Assembly (NCBI GenBank): GCA_033816765.1
Contig: CM066291.1
Location: forward strand, 4,650,001-4,714,000
DNA from: Nothopassalora personata
Lineage: Eukaryota > Ascomycota > Dothideomycetes > Mycosphaerellales > Mycosphaerellaceae
DNA length: 64,000 nt
Direction: 5' to 3'
Shown here: piece by piece, positions 34,082 to 45,144 of the stretch
How the letters are laid out: every line of letters starts with the position of its first letter
How positions within the stretch are numbered: position 1 is the first letter of the stretch
Notes under the pieces: generated by a model
Told to the model about the DNA's origin: nothing
The model's database searches: none
What the model saw: only the letters and a program-made list of their open reading frames with translations
Made by a program: the position numbers and the translations under genes

Positions 34082-35647
34082 CTATGACGCGCAGATCGCT
34101 GGAATCTTGCTTGCACCCACTCCGACCAGGCCATCAACATACGCCAGGAAGGTGCCTACTGGTACCATGTCCATGATGCCAAAGTCTGGGTGACTGCTTC
34201 GCAAAATCTGACCACCCCACAGAACACGTAGATAGTAGCAGCCACTCTTGCTGTACAGCTCAAATACTACTTCGGCGCCCATGCCCGGCCAGACCATCTT
34301 TTCGAGCTGCAAGATGGATAAGAGTCTGGAGATAGATCCATCATGTGCTACGTTGTGCCGATATTTGATCGTTGATGATGTCGCGTTGCCTGTAGACGAG
34401 GCGCTGGAACCCATCGCGTGGCGAAAGTTCTGCGCAAGCTCCGCGAGCCAGATGCCGTAGCTGCCAGTGCTGGCCGGCAAGGATTGGTTGGAGTCGCGGT
34501 AGATGAAGCTGTATTCGTACTCTCCGAGTCGGAAGACTTCCTCGGCTTCTGCAAGTCTGAGACAATCGTTTGTGCTGTTGATGTTGCAGGGAAGTGGCTT
34601 GTCGTGGCACAATCGAGCGGAGAGATTGTCGAAATAGTGGTCGTAGCTCATGTGCCAGCCCGAGTCGTCTGGATCAACGCCAGAGAGAGTATCGAGGCGA
34701 GTGAAAAGATCGCGAGAGGCGGTGATGTGCTCGAGCCAGGCGGGCGAGGAGCTTCCAGAACCGTAAGAGTTGAAGAGATCTGACGCGGAGCTGCAGGTAT
34801 ATGCTGGCTCGAGCGAATCAATGCTGTCTGGCTGGATCAGGAGGGGCGTATCTCGCCCAGCCCGTGAAGGATACATGCCGGCGATGAGCATGCTAGCCAC
34901 CTGAGAGGTAATGACGTTGTTTGTGACGCGATAAGAGACCGTCTTCTCGTCATAGTCCTGCGGTATGAAGCCCAAAAGATCTGAATACACAGCTTTAAGG
35001 TCGGCGCCGTGCTGATGACTATCGTCCAGGCCTTCGCGTGTGATTTGTGGGAATTGGCAGGTCCCATTAAAGCCCTGGGGAGCGAGAGGATTGGACTCCG
35101 ACGTATATACTGACCAGTAGGTCGACGCTGACTCATTACCCGATGGGCTGAGCGGCTTGCCTCTATAGAATAGGCCTTCGTCGCTGCAATACCAGGCGTA
35201 TCCTTCCCTGGGAAAAGTATTTCCGGCGTAAGGCGTGCGCTTGTGGTGGCGATGAATGACCTCGACATACTCCAGTTTGTACTCATCGCTGGCTTGTTGG
35301 TACGTCTGTGGATTGGTGTGCGGCATGTTGCACCAGTTGTAGGTGTTCGATGGGCCTTGGCTGGAATTGAAAATGAAGCCGTATACACCTGACCCATTGA
35401 TGGCGGCCCATAGACTGTTGACCTCGTACTGTGCCGGTGGGTGCCAGGAGAGACTGACATTCGTCGCAGCAGAACACGGTGCGTTGCTGGTTTGTGCATT
35501 GCTGAAGATGGCTTGGCTCGCCATCGCCGCGAAGAGTGCAGGCATTCGCTCGTGAAATCTCATGATGACAGAGACGACTGTCTGAACTGTGAACATGACG
35601 AACAGGGAAAGGAGCAGAGTCTTATAAGACGGCACGGCGAGCCACAT
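34082..35647 (-). CDS. Secreted or membrane-anchored histidine acid phosphatase family protein
   Basis: An intronless frame of 521 residues. An N-terminal hydrophobic segment (TLLLSLFVMFTVQTVVSVI, residues 10-28) acts as signal peptide or anchor. The catalytic phospho-acceptor motif appears as VIHRHHKRTPYAGNTF (RHxxRxP with His in place of the usual Gly), and the proton-donor motif as VAHDGSI near residue 430. Several N-x-S/T sites and paired Cys fit a secreted glycoprotein. Clade-2 histidine phosphatases hydrolyse phosphate esters or phytate at acidic pH; the substrate is unknown. Start at the first ATG, 21 bp beyond which the hydrophobic segment begins. A second Met at residue 29 would remove the anchor. 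Confidence 0.82.
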   Translation of the reverse strand: MWLAVPSYKTLLLSLFVMFTVQTVVSVIMRFHERMPALFAAMASQAIFSNAQTSNAPCSAATNVSLSWHPPAQYEVNSLWAAINGSGVYGFIFNSSQGPSNTYNWCNMPHTNPQTYQQASDEYKLEYVEVIHRHHKRTPYAGNTFPREGYAWYCSDEGLFYRGKPLSPSGNESASTYWSVYTSESNPLAPQGFNGTCQFPQITREGLDDSHQHGADLKAVYSDLLGFIPQDYDEKTVSYRVTNNVITSQVASMLIAGMYPSRAGRDTPLLIQPDSIDSLEPAYTCSSASDLFNSYGSGSSSPAWLEHITASRDLFTRLDTLSGVDPDDSGWHMSYDHYFDNLSARLCHDKPLPCNINSTNDCLRLAEAEEVFRLGEYEYSFIYRDSNQSLPASTGSYGIWLAELAQNFRHAMGSSASSTGNATSSTIKYRHNVAHDGSISRLLSILQLEKMVWPGMGAEVVFELYSKSGCYYLRVLWGGQILRSSHPDFGIMDMVPVGTFLAYVDGLVGVGASKIPAICAS

Positions 35648-36318
35648 GGAGTGCTATCGACGCGACCCTGCTTCCACAGTGTCGATTGGAGGCAGAAGCG
35701 TCATGACAAGAAGTTTGGGAGATGGCACGTTTTGACGTAGATACGATCTCGCTCGTGCGCCGCACTGGCAAGGTTATTTATTGGCTAGCGTGGTGCAGGA
35801 CTTGGGAAAAGGTATTGAGGAGTGTCAATGTCAACGATTTGCTGAATGGACCTCATAGGGGCAGCGAATATGCTAGCGGTGGACGTGAGCATGATGAGAT
35901 GAGCTTGGTGAGTGAATGACAGACACCTGGTGGCATGAGAGCAGGTGACAGGCGGGGTTGACGCGCTAAGATCGGCCGAAGTGTATTTCCGGCGGGACCC
36001 CGGTGAGATCCTTGTCTCTGTTCGTATCCTTGTCGTTGTGCCGTTCAGATTCACTCACTTCGTCCCTGCCTCCCTACGCAGAGCTATTCCCGTCCTGAAA
36101 TTCAGGTACTCTGAATATACAACACGAGCCTTTCGACTTCACTGTCAAGGCACGCACTGTCACGTTCATCAAACTTTCGGCGTGGGCTCCGGCCATCAGA
36201 ATGACGCACGAAACGTTGGCGACCACGCGACTGCCGTCGCTTGAACGGCGACACCAAACACCTTCTTTCGCAGATCTGTCGATAGTCTGAATGACCCACC
36301 GACTTCTCCCGCAGCATC
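35648..36318. other. Divergent intergenic region
   Basis: 670 bp between the phosphatase and the membrane-protein gene, transcribed away from each other. Short frames only; no motif or RNA gene seen. Confidence 0.45.
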
Positions 36319-38831
36319 ATGGCGCCCAATCCTATCATGATCCCCAGGAAGCCAGTCCCACAAGCCCAACGACAAGCGCATGCGACATTTCAAGGACAAC
36401 GATCAGAGACGACGACGACGCAGATTGTGGCGACCTCTATACTGCTCCTACTGGTGACGGTATCGTCTCGCGCTAGGCGCTGGCTGGCATCGGGCGCCGC
36501 AATCGAGAGCCTCCTCATACTGTACGGATCGAGCACCGAGAACCGCGTGTTCCCCTCGATACCGCTATGGACAGTCATCGCGACCTTGAACTTGGCATAT
36601 GCCGTTTGCTCGACCTCATGGCTCCTCGTCGGTACGTCTCTTGCAGTCTCAGACATGGAGCAAAGGCTCAGACTGAAGACGAGCCATTGAGGCATGCACT
36701 GCACGACACGCGACGCTCACGGTCTGGACATTTTATAACGTGCTGCTGCATACTGCTCGAGCATAGCTGACATACTGCTATCTGTAGCCCTATTCACCAT
36801 GTTCTGCTACATCACAATATGCTTCACCACCATCTTCCAATTTCCCCGAGCAGCGCACTTTGCCAGGCGAGGCCTGCGGAAGTTCCTCGGCCAGCATCCT
36901 CACTTTATCAAAGACAAGTAAGCCAGTCCTATCGCACTGCAAGAGTCCACTAAATCAGATGCAGGGAGACCACGTGGAGTTATGTGCTAACAGCCGGCAG
37001 GATTGCTCTGTTTAATTTGCCGGCTCTTGAAATCGATACAGATGTTGATGGACTTTTCGTTGTCCGAGGAGTTACTTTTTCGCTTTCAACTTTCACACTG
37101 GTCGCTCATGGCGTCGAACTCGGTAAGTATGCCATTGCAGCACAGCTGCAATGCACTGACAATGCTGTCCTAGGCCTGATACTCACGAACGACATCGAAC
37201 TCGCCATGTACGTGGATGAAGTTGTTGTTCGCTTGTTCCGAAGCATTGACGTGGGTGATGTATACGCCAACGTCAAGGGTGGCAAGTTCGAGATGACCCT
37301 TGGTGACCTGGATGATGCCGCAGACGACGATACAATGAGTGAGACTAGTGTATTCCTCGACGACACGCCACTTCTCCGCGCAGCCACAGCTGGATCTCGA
37401 GGCTTCACCGACAGACCTATGCTCCGAGAATCTCTGACCGGCGGAGTTAAGACCATCCGGGATTCCTCGGCGCAGGCTGGCTTCCATATGGTCGAAAGCC
37501 TCTCTCCCGATGACACCATCGCTGACAAGCAGTATCACGATCGGCTGACCGAGATTCGCACCACCAGTGCCGTATACCAGTCACGACAGCAGGTTCGACA
37601 GAAGGCTAAGGGTGAAAATGGCTTCCATTTCGACGACCAAAAGGACATGCGTGCTGCAGTCAGTGCTGAGCTTCACAGCTTACCATCGATACCACACCCT
37701 CCCAATCGATCTGTCCGGGTCACGACTCTACAGACTCTGGCACCGCCATATGTTCGAACGTTCTTGCATCGGCTGCCATTTCTCTTGCGTCTGCTTCTTG
37801 CACCGCTGAGCTACTTCCACCCGATCAGTATCGCAAGCATTACGTGTAATGGCTCCGGCCAGTGGCTATCAGCTTTACTTCAACAGCAAATCTTCAGGCA
37901 CCACACGGAACACAATGCAGAACTTCGACGTATTCACCGGCGTGTCTCGCACTGGTTGGCGGATGCAAACTTCTGCATGCAGTTCACCGACGTCTCTGGC
38001 CTTGGTCAAGTTCCACTTAGCACGTTCTTTGACATCGTAGCCTATCTGAAGTTCAGCGACGTCATGGCGTACCGGACAGAGCCAGAGAAGAACACCATCC
38101 GACAAGTGGTACGGTTAGGCGGTGCCGATGCAACTTTCACGATTCCAACGTATCTCTTACCTCACCACGAACATATAATACCCGCGGAGCCAACGCCCGA
38201 AGAGGAGCATGAGCTGAAAATCGAGGTAGAGCAAGCCGATGGCCTGCCGCATGAAGTACAGAAGAAGAAAGAACTTGAGAAGCTACAAAAGGACGAGACG
38301 AACATAACCATGAGTGTACATGCCAGTCTCCCGCTGAGCTGTGACCAAACTCTACTGAACTTCGTTGCTGCGCTTGTCAAGGCCACAAAGATGATCGAAG
38401 CCGAGAAGGAAGTGGAGGTAGTAGGGTCGGACGGCGGAGGTGATCAAGGCACGTCAACTTCAGCACTTTCACGATCGTCGACTATGGAACAGGACAATGA
38501 CTCTCTGCATTCACGAACGGACTCGAAAGACGCCTCAGGTTTCAGGACGTTCGCGAAGAACATCCGGCAGAATCTCAAAGATGGGACCACCGGGAACCAG
38601 ATCAAGGAGCTGGCAAAAGAGCTGCATCAGAATACAAAGGAAGGCCTGGAGCGAACCAAGAGGACGATGGTAGCAGGAATGGTAAATGACCGATGGGTAG
38701 CGAAGATCGTTGGAAAGACTGCAGCGATGCTGCAGAAAGCGCAGGGTGATGTTGGATACAGCGGCGGTATACCGGTGTCGCTTGCGCCGTACAGAGGATC
38801 TGCAGACCTGCCTTTGAAGATTCTACCCTGA
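36319..38831 (+). CDS. Conserved fungal membrane protein of unknown function
   Basis: Four exons: 36319-36631, 36788-36917, 37001-37122 and 37174-38831, joined by introns of 156, 83 and 51 bp with GT..AG ends; 740 residues. The splice phases restore a continuous protein. Hydrophobic segments: TTTQIVATSILLLLVTVSS, a second near VIATLNLAYAVCSTSWLLVG, and ALFTMFCYITICFTTIFQF. Next comes a beta-rich block (ALEIDTDVDGLFVVRGVTFS, GVELGLILTNDIELAMYVDE) that looks conserved, a middle part with SVRVTTLQTLAPPYVRTFLH, and a Lys/Glu-rich C-terminal helix region. I recognise the type as a widespread ascomycete protein but cannot name it. The LFVVRGVTFSL repeats resemble bridge-like lipid-transfer or AsmA-type grooves, which is only a guess. 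Confidence 0.75.
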
Positions 38832-39478
38832 GGCTGAAGCATAACGCCTGACGATCGACAACGAGAGACGACCATAGATGATCTATAACGAGAAGCGACA
38901 GTGGACCTGGTTGACACTCCAAGAAGGACCGCAAGGTGGGCTGGGCTATTGTCTTGGCTCGATATTCCTCGATACACTTCGGCTAGGTGCTTCGTGCCCT
39001 GCCGCACATCGAAAGAGAGCTGACCATGCAGCTGAAAACCTTCAGCAACAAGTAGCTGATGACGAGCTGTGATATCGCTTGTAACTGCTCGTCGATAGCA
39101 ATCGGCAGAAGAAATGGCTTGGCGTTTCAGTACAGCATGTAAGCACAGCGTGAGCTGCCGTGGTGCTCCGTGCTTGATTAGTAGCACTGACAGTATCAGC
39201 GTAACTCTCTGACAAGCATACATCGTGCGTTTGTCGAAACGACGGAGAAATGTCACCCTACAGTAAGGAAGTGCATAGGTCGACCTTTCAAAAGGATCTT
39301 TGGGCTGACGAGAACAACAGAGCAGCGCCGGCTTGTGCAGATATCATGACCAGATCCGCAGAGACGACCTAGTCATGCTAAAGCGGGTTCTGCCCTAGGT
39401 CCCGGTGGATATATATCAGTGAGATGTTCTTTGATGCATTTTCTTCCGTCCTGTCCTCAAATCACACCACCCACAGAG
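38832..39478. other. Intergenic, no gene seen
   Basis: 650 bp with several stop-rich frames. The sequence TATATATC at about 39410 lies roughly 65 bp before the secreted-protein ATG and may be its TATA element. Confidence 0.45.
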
Positions 39479-42049
39479 ATGCGCGTCGCGAACTTCACGA
39501 TACTGCTTGCGAGCTCCTCGCTGCTGGCGCCAACGCAGCTACCATCCTCGGATAACAGTCATGGCTCGGAACATAGCCCCGAATTGCCGCACTGCGATAA
39601 GAAGTGTCGTCGCGAGTATCGCGATCGCCATGCCATATCCAACGCGGCCACTGCGGCCAACGATGCACTTGAGAACTTTGCCGCATGGAAAGAATGTGGC
39701 TCGCAAGACTGGTGCACTGACGCCATCAACATGATTGTCACGAAGAGTATGATGAACGCCGTGGCGAACAGTAGCCTGATCGAGCCGCCTACAGACGATC
39801 TCAAATTTGCCAAGCATGTACTGGAGGTTGGCAACGTGGCTGCACTTAATAGCCTCTTAGACACTTACAACATGCTGGACGCCATGAGAAAGAATAATCA
39901 TGACTTTCTCAAAGAGCGTTGGAATGCCACCCAGATTCACAGCAAGCACTCGTACGCCAACTACACGGAGTGGGTCTCTGGTAGTCCGCACGTACCGCTG
40001 CCACCACTACCGAAGCCGAAGAAGGGCGAAGTCTTCCCACCTCAAGGCCCAGAGAAGGTACTATGGGATGCAGGCATGCTTCACATGGATATTGAGCATC
40101 CTTCATTCAACGAGACAGTCTTTCGCGAGGTCCTTGCGAATCAGACGGCTGCGGAGCACGCTGCTGCCTCTTTGACGACTTCTTCTGGTCCCGCCTCATC
40201 ACCGATCAGCAGCATCGATTCAGCTGCTGCAACCTCTTCTATTCTGGAGACCGTATCCGCTTATAACTTTGCCACTCAGCCAGCAGCCTCTCGCAAGACC
40301 ACACCAGTGATACTGAAGCATGATTCCGGTCAGGGAAACCATGACGACGACGACGACGACGACAAGCTCAACGCTCTGGGCGCACTTGCTCTGTTACCAG
40401 CTGTTCCTGCAGTATTCCTCGGTGCCTACAAAGGCACCGACAAGTTTCTCAACTGGTGGAATAATCCCTCACGTATCACGGGCTACACGAGACATACAAT
40501 CAGTAATGCTGCGGAAATCAGTGCCATAAAAACATGGCCGGAAGGGGTCGCGCCGACAAAAATTTTCGACGTCGGTAAGGCTATGCGTGATTCGGTCCCG
40601 AAAACTCACGGTTCCACCGAACTATTGGCCCAGGATCTGGATATCCCTCATGATTACTACACCGTTAGCACCAGAACGGACCAGTATGGGTTTCCTGAAG
40701 ACTACGCCGAACTTAAAGAGGCCCACGCTGCGCAGGCAGCCGAGAGGGGAAAAATACTGGCCCAGGCAGTCGCTGAGGATTGCGGGTGCTTGGGCGGCAC
40801 AGCGTCTGAAGATGTCACCTTTGAAGCGGCTGAAGATGTCACCTTTGAAGCGCTCTCTCCATTGTCGTTCCTCGCACGCCTCCTGGTTCACCCTTCTTCG
40901 CGAGGCCCTTCGGACAGTGAGCCCAAATGGAGAGATCCAAAAAGATGGAGACCCAGGGGACAGAATAAAGGCGGCTCAAATGGTAACGGCGATAATTCTG
41001 AAACAGATCCGTCACCAACTAGCACTCCAGCCAATGCTCCTGACGACCAGTCTGGCGTAAGAACTACTGTTGAGCCGAGTCAACCGTCACCAACTAGCAC
41101 TCCAGTCAATGCTCCTGGCGACCAGTCTGGCGTAAGAACTACCATTGAGCCGACTCCAACCTCTACTGGCCATGCTTCGTCCACCGCGTCACATCTGAAA
41201 GCACCGGGGCAGCAATCGAGCTTTACGAGTACCTTCCAGCCAAGCCGCACTACTTCTGGTATTGTTTCATCGACCAATCAGTCATCCATTACTGGATTGC
41301 CAAAAGCGGTGTCCTCTACTACTCTCAACTCCACCGATACATCGATGCCGTACATCACTCTCACTCAGTCAGCACAGACATCCACTCTCAACTCTACCGA
41401 GACATCATTCAGCCTGCCATCTACAAGATGGACGCCGCCAGCAACGACATCCACTCTCAGCTCCACCATCGGTGTCTCGTCAAGTGAGATTTCCCTCGCA
41501 GGATTCGCCACCGCCGCACCAGTCCTTTCCATTGGACCCGTCCAACCCCTGCAAACCACCGCAATCCTCACGATCAGCCCGGCTCCAGCACCTGCCCTAC
41601 CAACTATCATGCCAGCGGCCTTGAGATACGAAGAATGTACACCAGCCTGGTGGTCAATCCGCCGCTACTCCTGGATCATCCCGCCCAAGGGCGATCACCC
41701 GAACTATTGCTTCTACACCAATCCAACGCCGTTCCACTTCGCCGCAAAGGACATGGGATGTCTGCCAAATTTCCGAACCAGGAAGTGCAGGGCAAAATTC
41801 TTCGACAGGCAAATTGACGGGCTGGTGGTGGAGGTGCCGAAGGCGCCCACTGGCGTGCCGGAAGAGTGTACGGCGGAGTGGAAATACATGCATCTGGGCT
41901 GGTGGGTCAAACCACCGAAGGATGGGAGGCCGAAGTATTGCACGTTGCCTGATGTGGAGAGGGATCGGCAGTCGAGGCTAGCCGACAAGATGGGCTGTTT
42001 GCCGCATTTTCCAAGAGAGGGCTGTAGGGTCGACTTCTTCAAGGTGTGA
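39479..42049 (+). CDS. Large secreted Ser/Thr-rich protein with two C-terminal Cys-repeat domains
   Basis: An intronless frame of 856 residues from the ATG at 39479, which opens a plausible signal peptide (MRVANFTILLASSSLLAPT). An in-frame ATG at 39419 is less likely. Regions: a Cys-containing helical N-domain with many N-glycosylation sites; a DDDDDDD run; a short hydrophobic stretch (LNALGALALLPAVPAVFLGAY); direct repeats AEDVTFEA (x2) and a 24-residue SPTSTPxNAP..DQSGVRTT unit (x2); a long Ser/Thr linker likely O-glycosylated. At the end are two similar domains of about 60 residues, each with EC-T-x-(A/E)-W..., a mid Cys, and MGCLP-(N/H)-F-x(4)-C-(R)-x-(K/D)-FF. I know no named family with this pattern. 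Probably a cell-wall or extracellular protein. Confidence 0.7.
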   Translation: MRVANFTILLASSSLLAPTQLPSSDNSHGSEHSPELPHCDKKCRREYRDRHAISNAATAANDALENFAAWKECGSQDWCTDAINMIVTKSMMNAVANSSLIEPPTDDLKFAKHVLEVGNVAALNSLLDTYNMLDAMRKNNHDFLKERWNATQIHSKHSYANYTEWVSGSPHVPLPPLPKPKKGEVFPPQGPEKVLWDAGMLHMDIEHPSFNETVFREVLANQTAAEHAAASLTTSSGPASSPISSIDSAAATSSILETVSAYNFATQPAASRKTTPVILKHDSGQGNHDDDDDDDKLNALGALALLPAVPAVFLGAYKGTDKFLNWWNNPSRITGYTRHTISNAAEISAIKTWPEGVAPTKIFDVGKAMRDSVPKTHGSTELLAQDLDIPHDYYTVSTRTDQYGFPEDYAELKEAHAAQAAERGKILAQAVAEDCGCLGGTASEDVTFEAAEDVTFEALSPLSFLARLLVHPSSRGPSDSEPKWRDPKRWRPRGQNKGGSNGNGDNSETDPSPTSTPANAPDDQSGVRTTVEPSQPSPTSTPVNAPGDQSGVRTTIEPTPTSTGHASSTASHLKAPGQQSSFTSTFQPSRTTSGIVSSTNQSSITGLPKAVSSTTLNSTDTSMPYITLTQSAQTSTLNSTETSFSLPSTRWTPPATTSTLSSTIGVSSSEISLAGFATAAPVLSIGPVQPLQTTAILTISPAPAPALPTIMPAALRYEECTPAWWSIRRYSWIIPPKGDHPNYCFYTNPTPFHFAAKDMGCLPNFRTRKCRAKFFDRQIDGLVVEVPKAPTGVPEECTAEWKYMHLGWWVKPPKDGRPKYCTLPDVERDRQSRLADKMGCLPHFPREGCRVDFFKV

Positions 42050-43093
42050 GGCCTTCTCGAAAGGTAAAAGTATTTTGAGGAGAGGCTGGGAGTCGTCGAC
42101 GTTGTCTCTCCAGATTCTGGCGAGAGTTTGGAATTTGCTTTTCACTTCTTGGTGCGCAGGGTTCATCAGACAGATCACGGCGGATGTCTGCCATTACGGT
42201 GCACTAGATTAGCTTCGTCGTAGTGGTAGTGGCAGTAGTCGTGAAATACTTTCTCTTCTTTCTTTGTGGACTTCCAGATCATCATTCGTGATTTCAAGGC
42301 GTATGTATATATGCCAAAGACATGTGGAACTTCCAACCGTCACTTCCACGATCATGGCTCAGTAGTTGACATGCCAACTGGTCATCATCCTGTGGTGTAT
42401 CTTTGCTGTGAATATGGAGGAGTTCTCCTCTGCTTTCGGCAGCACAGCATCTCGCGAGTCGCCATATTGACTGAGGGATGCGATTGTTGTGCAGCGGACC
42501 GCTGTTGGACATATTCTCCTCGCATTTCTATTTCGGACTGGCTCATTTTTATCCCAAGTGTAGTAGGAAAAGGCATGTGTACAAATTGTCATGTGTGCAT
42601 ACATTCTCAGGAACTACTCCCGTTGATAAGGCTCAGTCGTTCACATTGTCCCATTGGGTCATCAGAACAGCTAGCTGTACGAGGTTGTTGCCGTGAATCT
42701 GCGGGTCTCCTATCCCGCTACCCACAATCGCACCTCCTTAGCATCTCGACAGATGCGTGCGTTTGTTTGTTTTGCATATTGGTATGGCATAGTCATTTCA
42801 CTTTCCTGGTCGACAAAGTCATTTGCAGCTCTATTAGATATTGGCGTTTTGCATGCTTTCCGAAAGGTAGGGGCATATACAGCAGAGCGTGTAGACTCCT
42901 CCATCAATTACTTCAGCCAATATCGCCTAGCCGTTAATTTGCGCTGAGAGCATTGCTCTCATGCGGTGCTATCCGCAGCACCGCTTGACATATCGTCGGA
43001 TGCGGTTGTTTTGCATATCCATAAGATGTAGTCATTTTGTATAACTCTCGCGACCCTCAGCTCTGCCGTCGTCTTGGTAGACGAGTTCCTCGA
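42050..43093. other. Intergenic, no supported gene
   Basis: About 1 kb. A 223-codon plus-strand frame (42266-42937) overlaps many competing frames and has no motif or signal. Probably 3'UTR plus spacer. Confidence 0.45.
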
Positions 43094-43445
43094 CTAATTT
43101 CCAGCTGCGACGTGAGTGGAGCGAGTTAAGGGTGCTGTGGGATGGCTTCCGGCTCGCAGCAGACTTCCACGCATCGGTTGCGGAGTGTAGGATGGCATCA
43201 TAGCATCACGGCGAGTGGTCCGCAGGGCCGGAGTTCGTGAACGCTCTACCCGTGGTCGACGGAAGAGCTTGAAGACCCGATCGCTGTACTTGTGCTTGTA
43301 CCCGTCCTCGACGCCGTCCAGGAGGTTTATGTCGTTAGTTTCGTGATTGCCACGCTTTAGGAAGAACGAGTTAGGGTACTTCCACATGTAGGCGTAGACC
43401 AGGAGGGTAATCTCGCATGGCCAGGATTCGCGATCGACGAGGTCT
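43094..43445 (-). pseudogene. Fragment of a PP5-type serine/threonine phosphatase
   Basis: Read leftward: LVDRESWPCEITLLVYAYMW, then KYPNSFFLKRGNHETNDINL and YKHKYSDRVFKLF. This is the PPP-family core with the GNHE motif, closest to protein phosphatase 5 (FVDRGSWS...YPNSFF.NRGNHETKDMN). Only about 70 residues of homology remain, perhaps one exon (a TTTAATAG acceptor-like site precedes it at 43446). Downstream the frame loses similarity and stops. The first metal-binding motif, the TPR domain and the C-terminal half are absent. A transposed or relic exon. Confidence 0.6.
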
Positions 43446-44064
43446 CTATTAAAGAGAGAATAGTGCTCTTGTTAGAGAAAGCCGTATGTTCGGGAAATGT
43501 TGAGAAGACAGGAATAGTGTCCGTGTGTCAGCGCAGCTGGCGCGAGATCTGTGGCAGAGCCTTCACCAGTAAGAGGTGTGTCATAGCCGCCCTCACTACG
43601 GGCCCAAGCGGATGACGCTGTGACGAAACAGTGGACAGCTTGACAGTCCCAAGGTCACATGTATTTCCTGCGAGCACATGGCTTAGCGCTTGGCCTTTGG
43701 CTTTTATTTGAGCAAGCTCAGTCCTTTGTTCAATCGCGACTCGAATTTTCAGGAGGTCAGTTGGAGCACAGCTCTTTACGTAATTCGTCTCACTCTGTCA
43801 GGGGCAGGGTCACTGTAACAATTCGGGGACCACGTTCAAGCATTCTTCTTGGGATGGCGTCGATGTGCCTTCTTCGGGCGCTCGTTAGTGACGGAGATAG
43901 TTGTATCCAGTCCGGTCCGCGTTCAGGTCAGAGACGACTTGTAGCGACCCAGTACCCGGGCCAGACGTCCATGATACAGCTGCGACTGAAGTGTTCCCTG
44001 TTTTTTTTCGCTATACTGTTCGCCACGGCGTCGACGTGCCCTAAGCTAGGGGCTGTATAGCTGC
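43446..44064. other. No supported gene
   Basis: 600 bp between two relics. A plus-strand frame (43659-44060) with hydrophobic stretches has no recognisable domain and is not called. Confidence 0.4.
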
Positions 44065-45144
44065 TCAAGCGATGTGCTTCCCGTTGCCCAAGCCTCTAGA
44101 CTTGAGACGCTCTCGAATCTCCCGGATCCGCTTCTCGACAGCTTTGGCCACGGCTTTAGCAGACATTTGCCCATCCTTCCCCCCTAAGCTCCTGTACCGC
44201 GACTTTACCACTCTTGTTGATATCGATGGCCCACACAAAGAGGTCTGGGTTCCCCGCGAGCGTTAGACGGAAGTTGCAAATGCTTGCGGGGATCTCGGCA
44301 GAAGCTGTGTGCTGGAATTGAATGTTTGCAGTACCACATTTTCGCTTGAGGAAGTTGAAGGTGCACTCGCTGTAGAACAGCGGCGGTGACTCCTTGCGAA
44401 GCGGTCCGAGACCCGCGTCAATGGTGGCTGGGTCGGAGGTGTATAGTGGCGATCTTACGAGCACACCAGATGATTGTCCCGAGGAATGCCGATCTGATCC
44501 GTCTTGAGACCTACGAAGTAGAAGTTGTAGACAATGACTCGAAGCTCCGATGGCAGATCTAGGAAGCGATCAAAGGTGGCTTCCTCGTCTGCTTGCTCGA
44601 GCTCGGCGATCAGCTTGGCCTCGGGCGCCTAATTGACGGCCGGTAAGTTGTGAGATTGGTAGAAGCGGCGCAGTCCTCGGACTGTGCAATTTCCGTAGTC
44701 GAAGAGACCGCAGCCGTGGCGGACGAGGAGATCGTCCTTGCCCTGAGTAGTCATTTTGTGGGATGCGCGCTTGGTGTAGCCGATTTGCGCCATGATCTTG
44801 CTAGCAGCCTGCTTGGAGTGCTTGGGGCGGAACGATACAAGCTTCTGCCAGTAATTCTTGAGCTTCCAGTAGTTCTTTGGACCCTCGATAGCTGACTCGA
44901 AGTCAGATGGCTTGAACTGCGCTATAGTGAAGGTGTTCGGATGACTTGCAGACTTGTCGTGCTTCGAGATATGTGTTGAAAGTCGTTGATCAGAGCTGGA
45001 GTGATAGAGAAGAAGAAGAAGAAGAAGGAAGAAAAGTACTATGCCCCAGCTTCGACCAAACCGCGGCATTCCAACACGACCCTTTGCATGTGCATCAGAC
45101 TCATGATTCACTATGTGAGCCGACAGACGTGCTGGGAGCGCCAC
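44065..45144 (-). pseudogene. Decayed LPxELR-family gene
   Basis: Read leftward: N-terminus with a hydrophobic GIVLFFLLLLLLLYH stretch, CGLFDYGNCTVRGLRRFYQS, an in-frame TAG at about 44629, then EADEEATFDRFLDLPSELRV and IVYNFYFVGLKTDQIGI, a stop and frame change, PLRKESPPLFYSECTFNFL, NFRLTLAGNPDLFVWAIDI, a second frame change, and a helical end VEKRIREIRERLKSRGLG to a TGA at 44065. The domain order is that of the family. One nonsense codon and two frameshifts. Base composition is normal, so decay was not by RIP. Confidence 0.65.

Noticed and set aside
42266..42937. 223-codon plus-strand frame
   Set aside because: Cys/His-rich but overlapped by many other frames, with no signal peptide or domain order; treated as chance.
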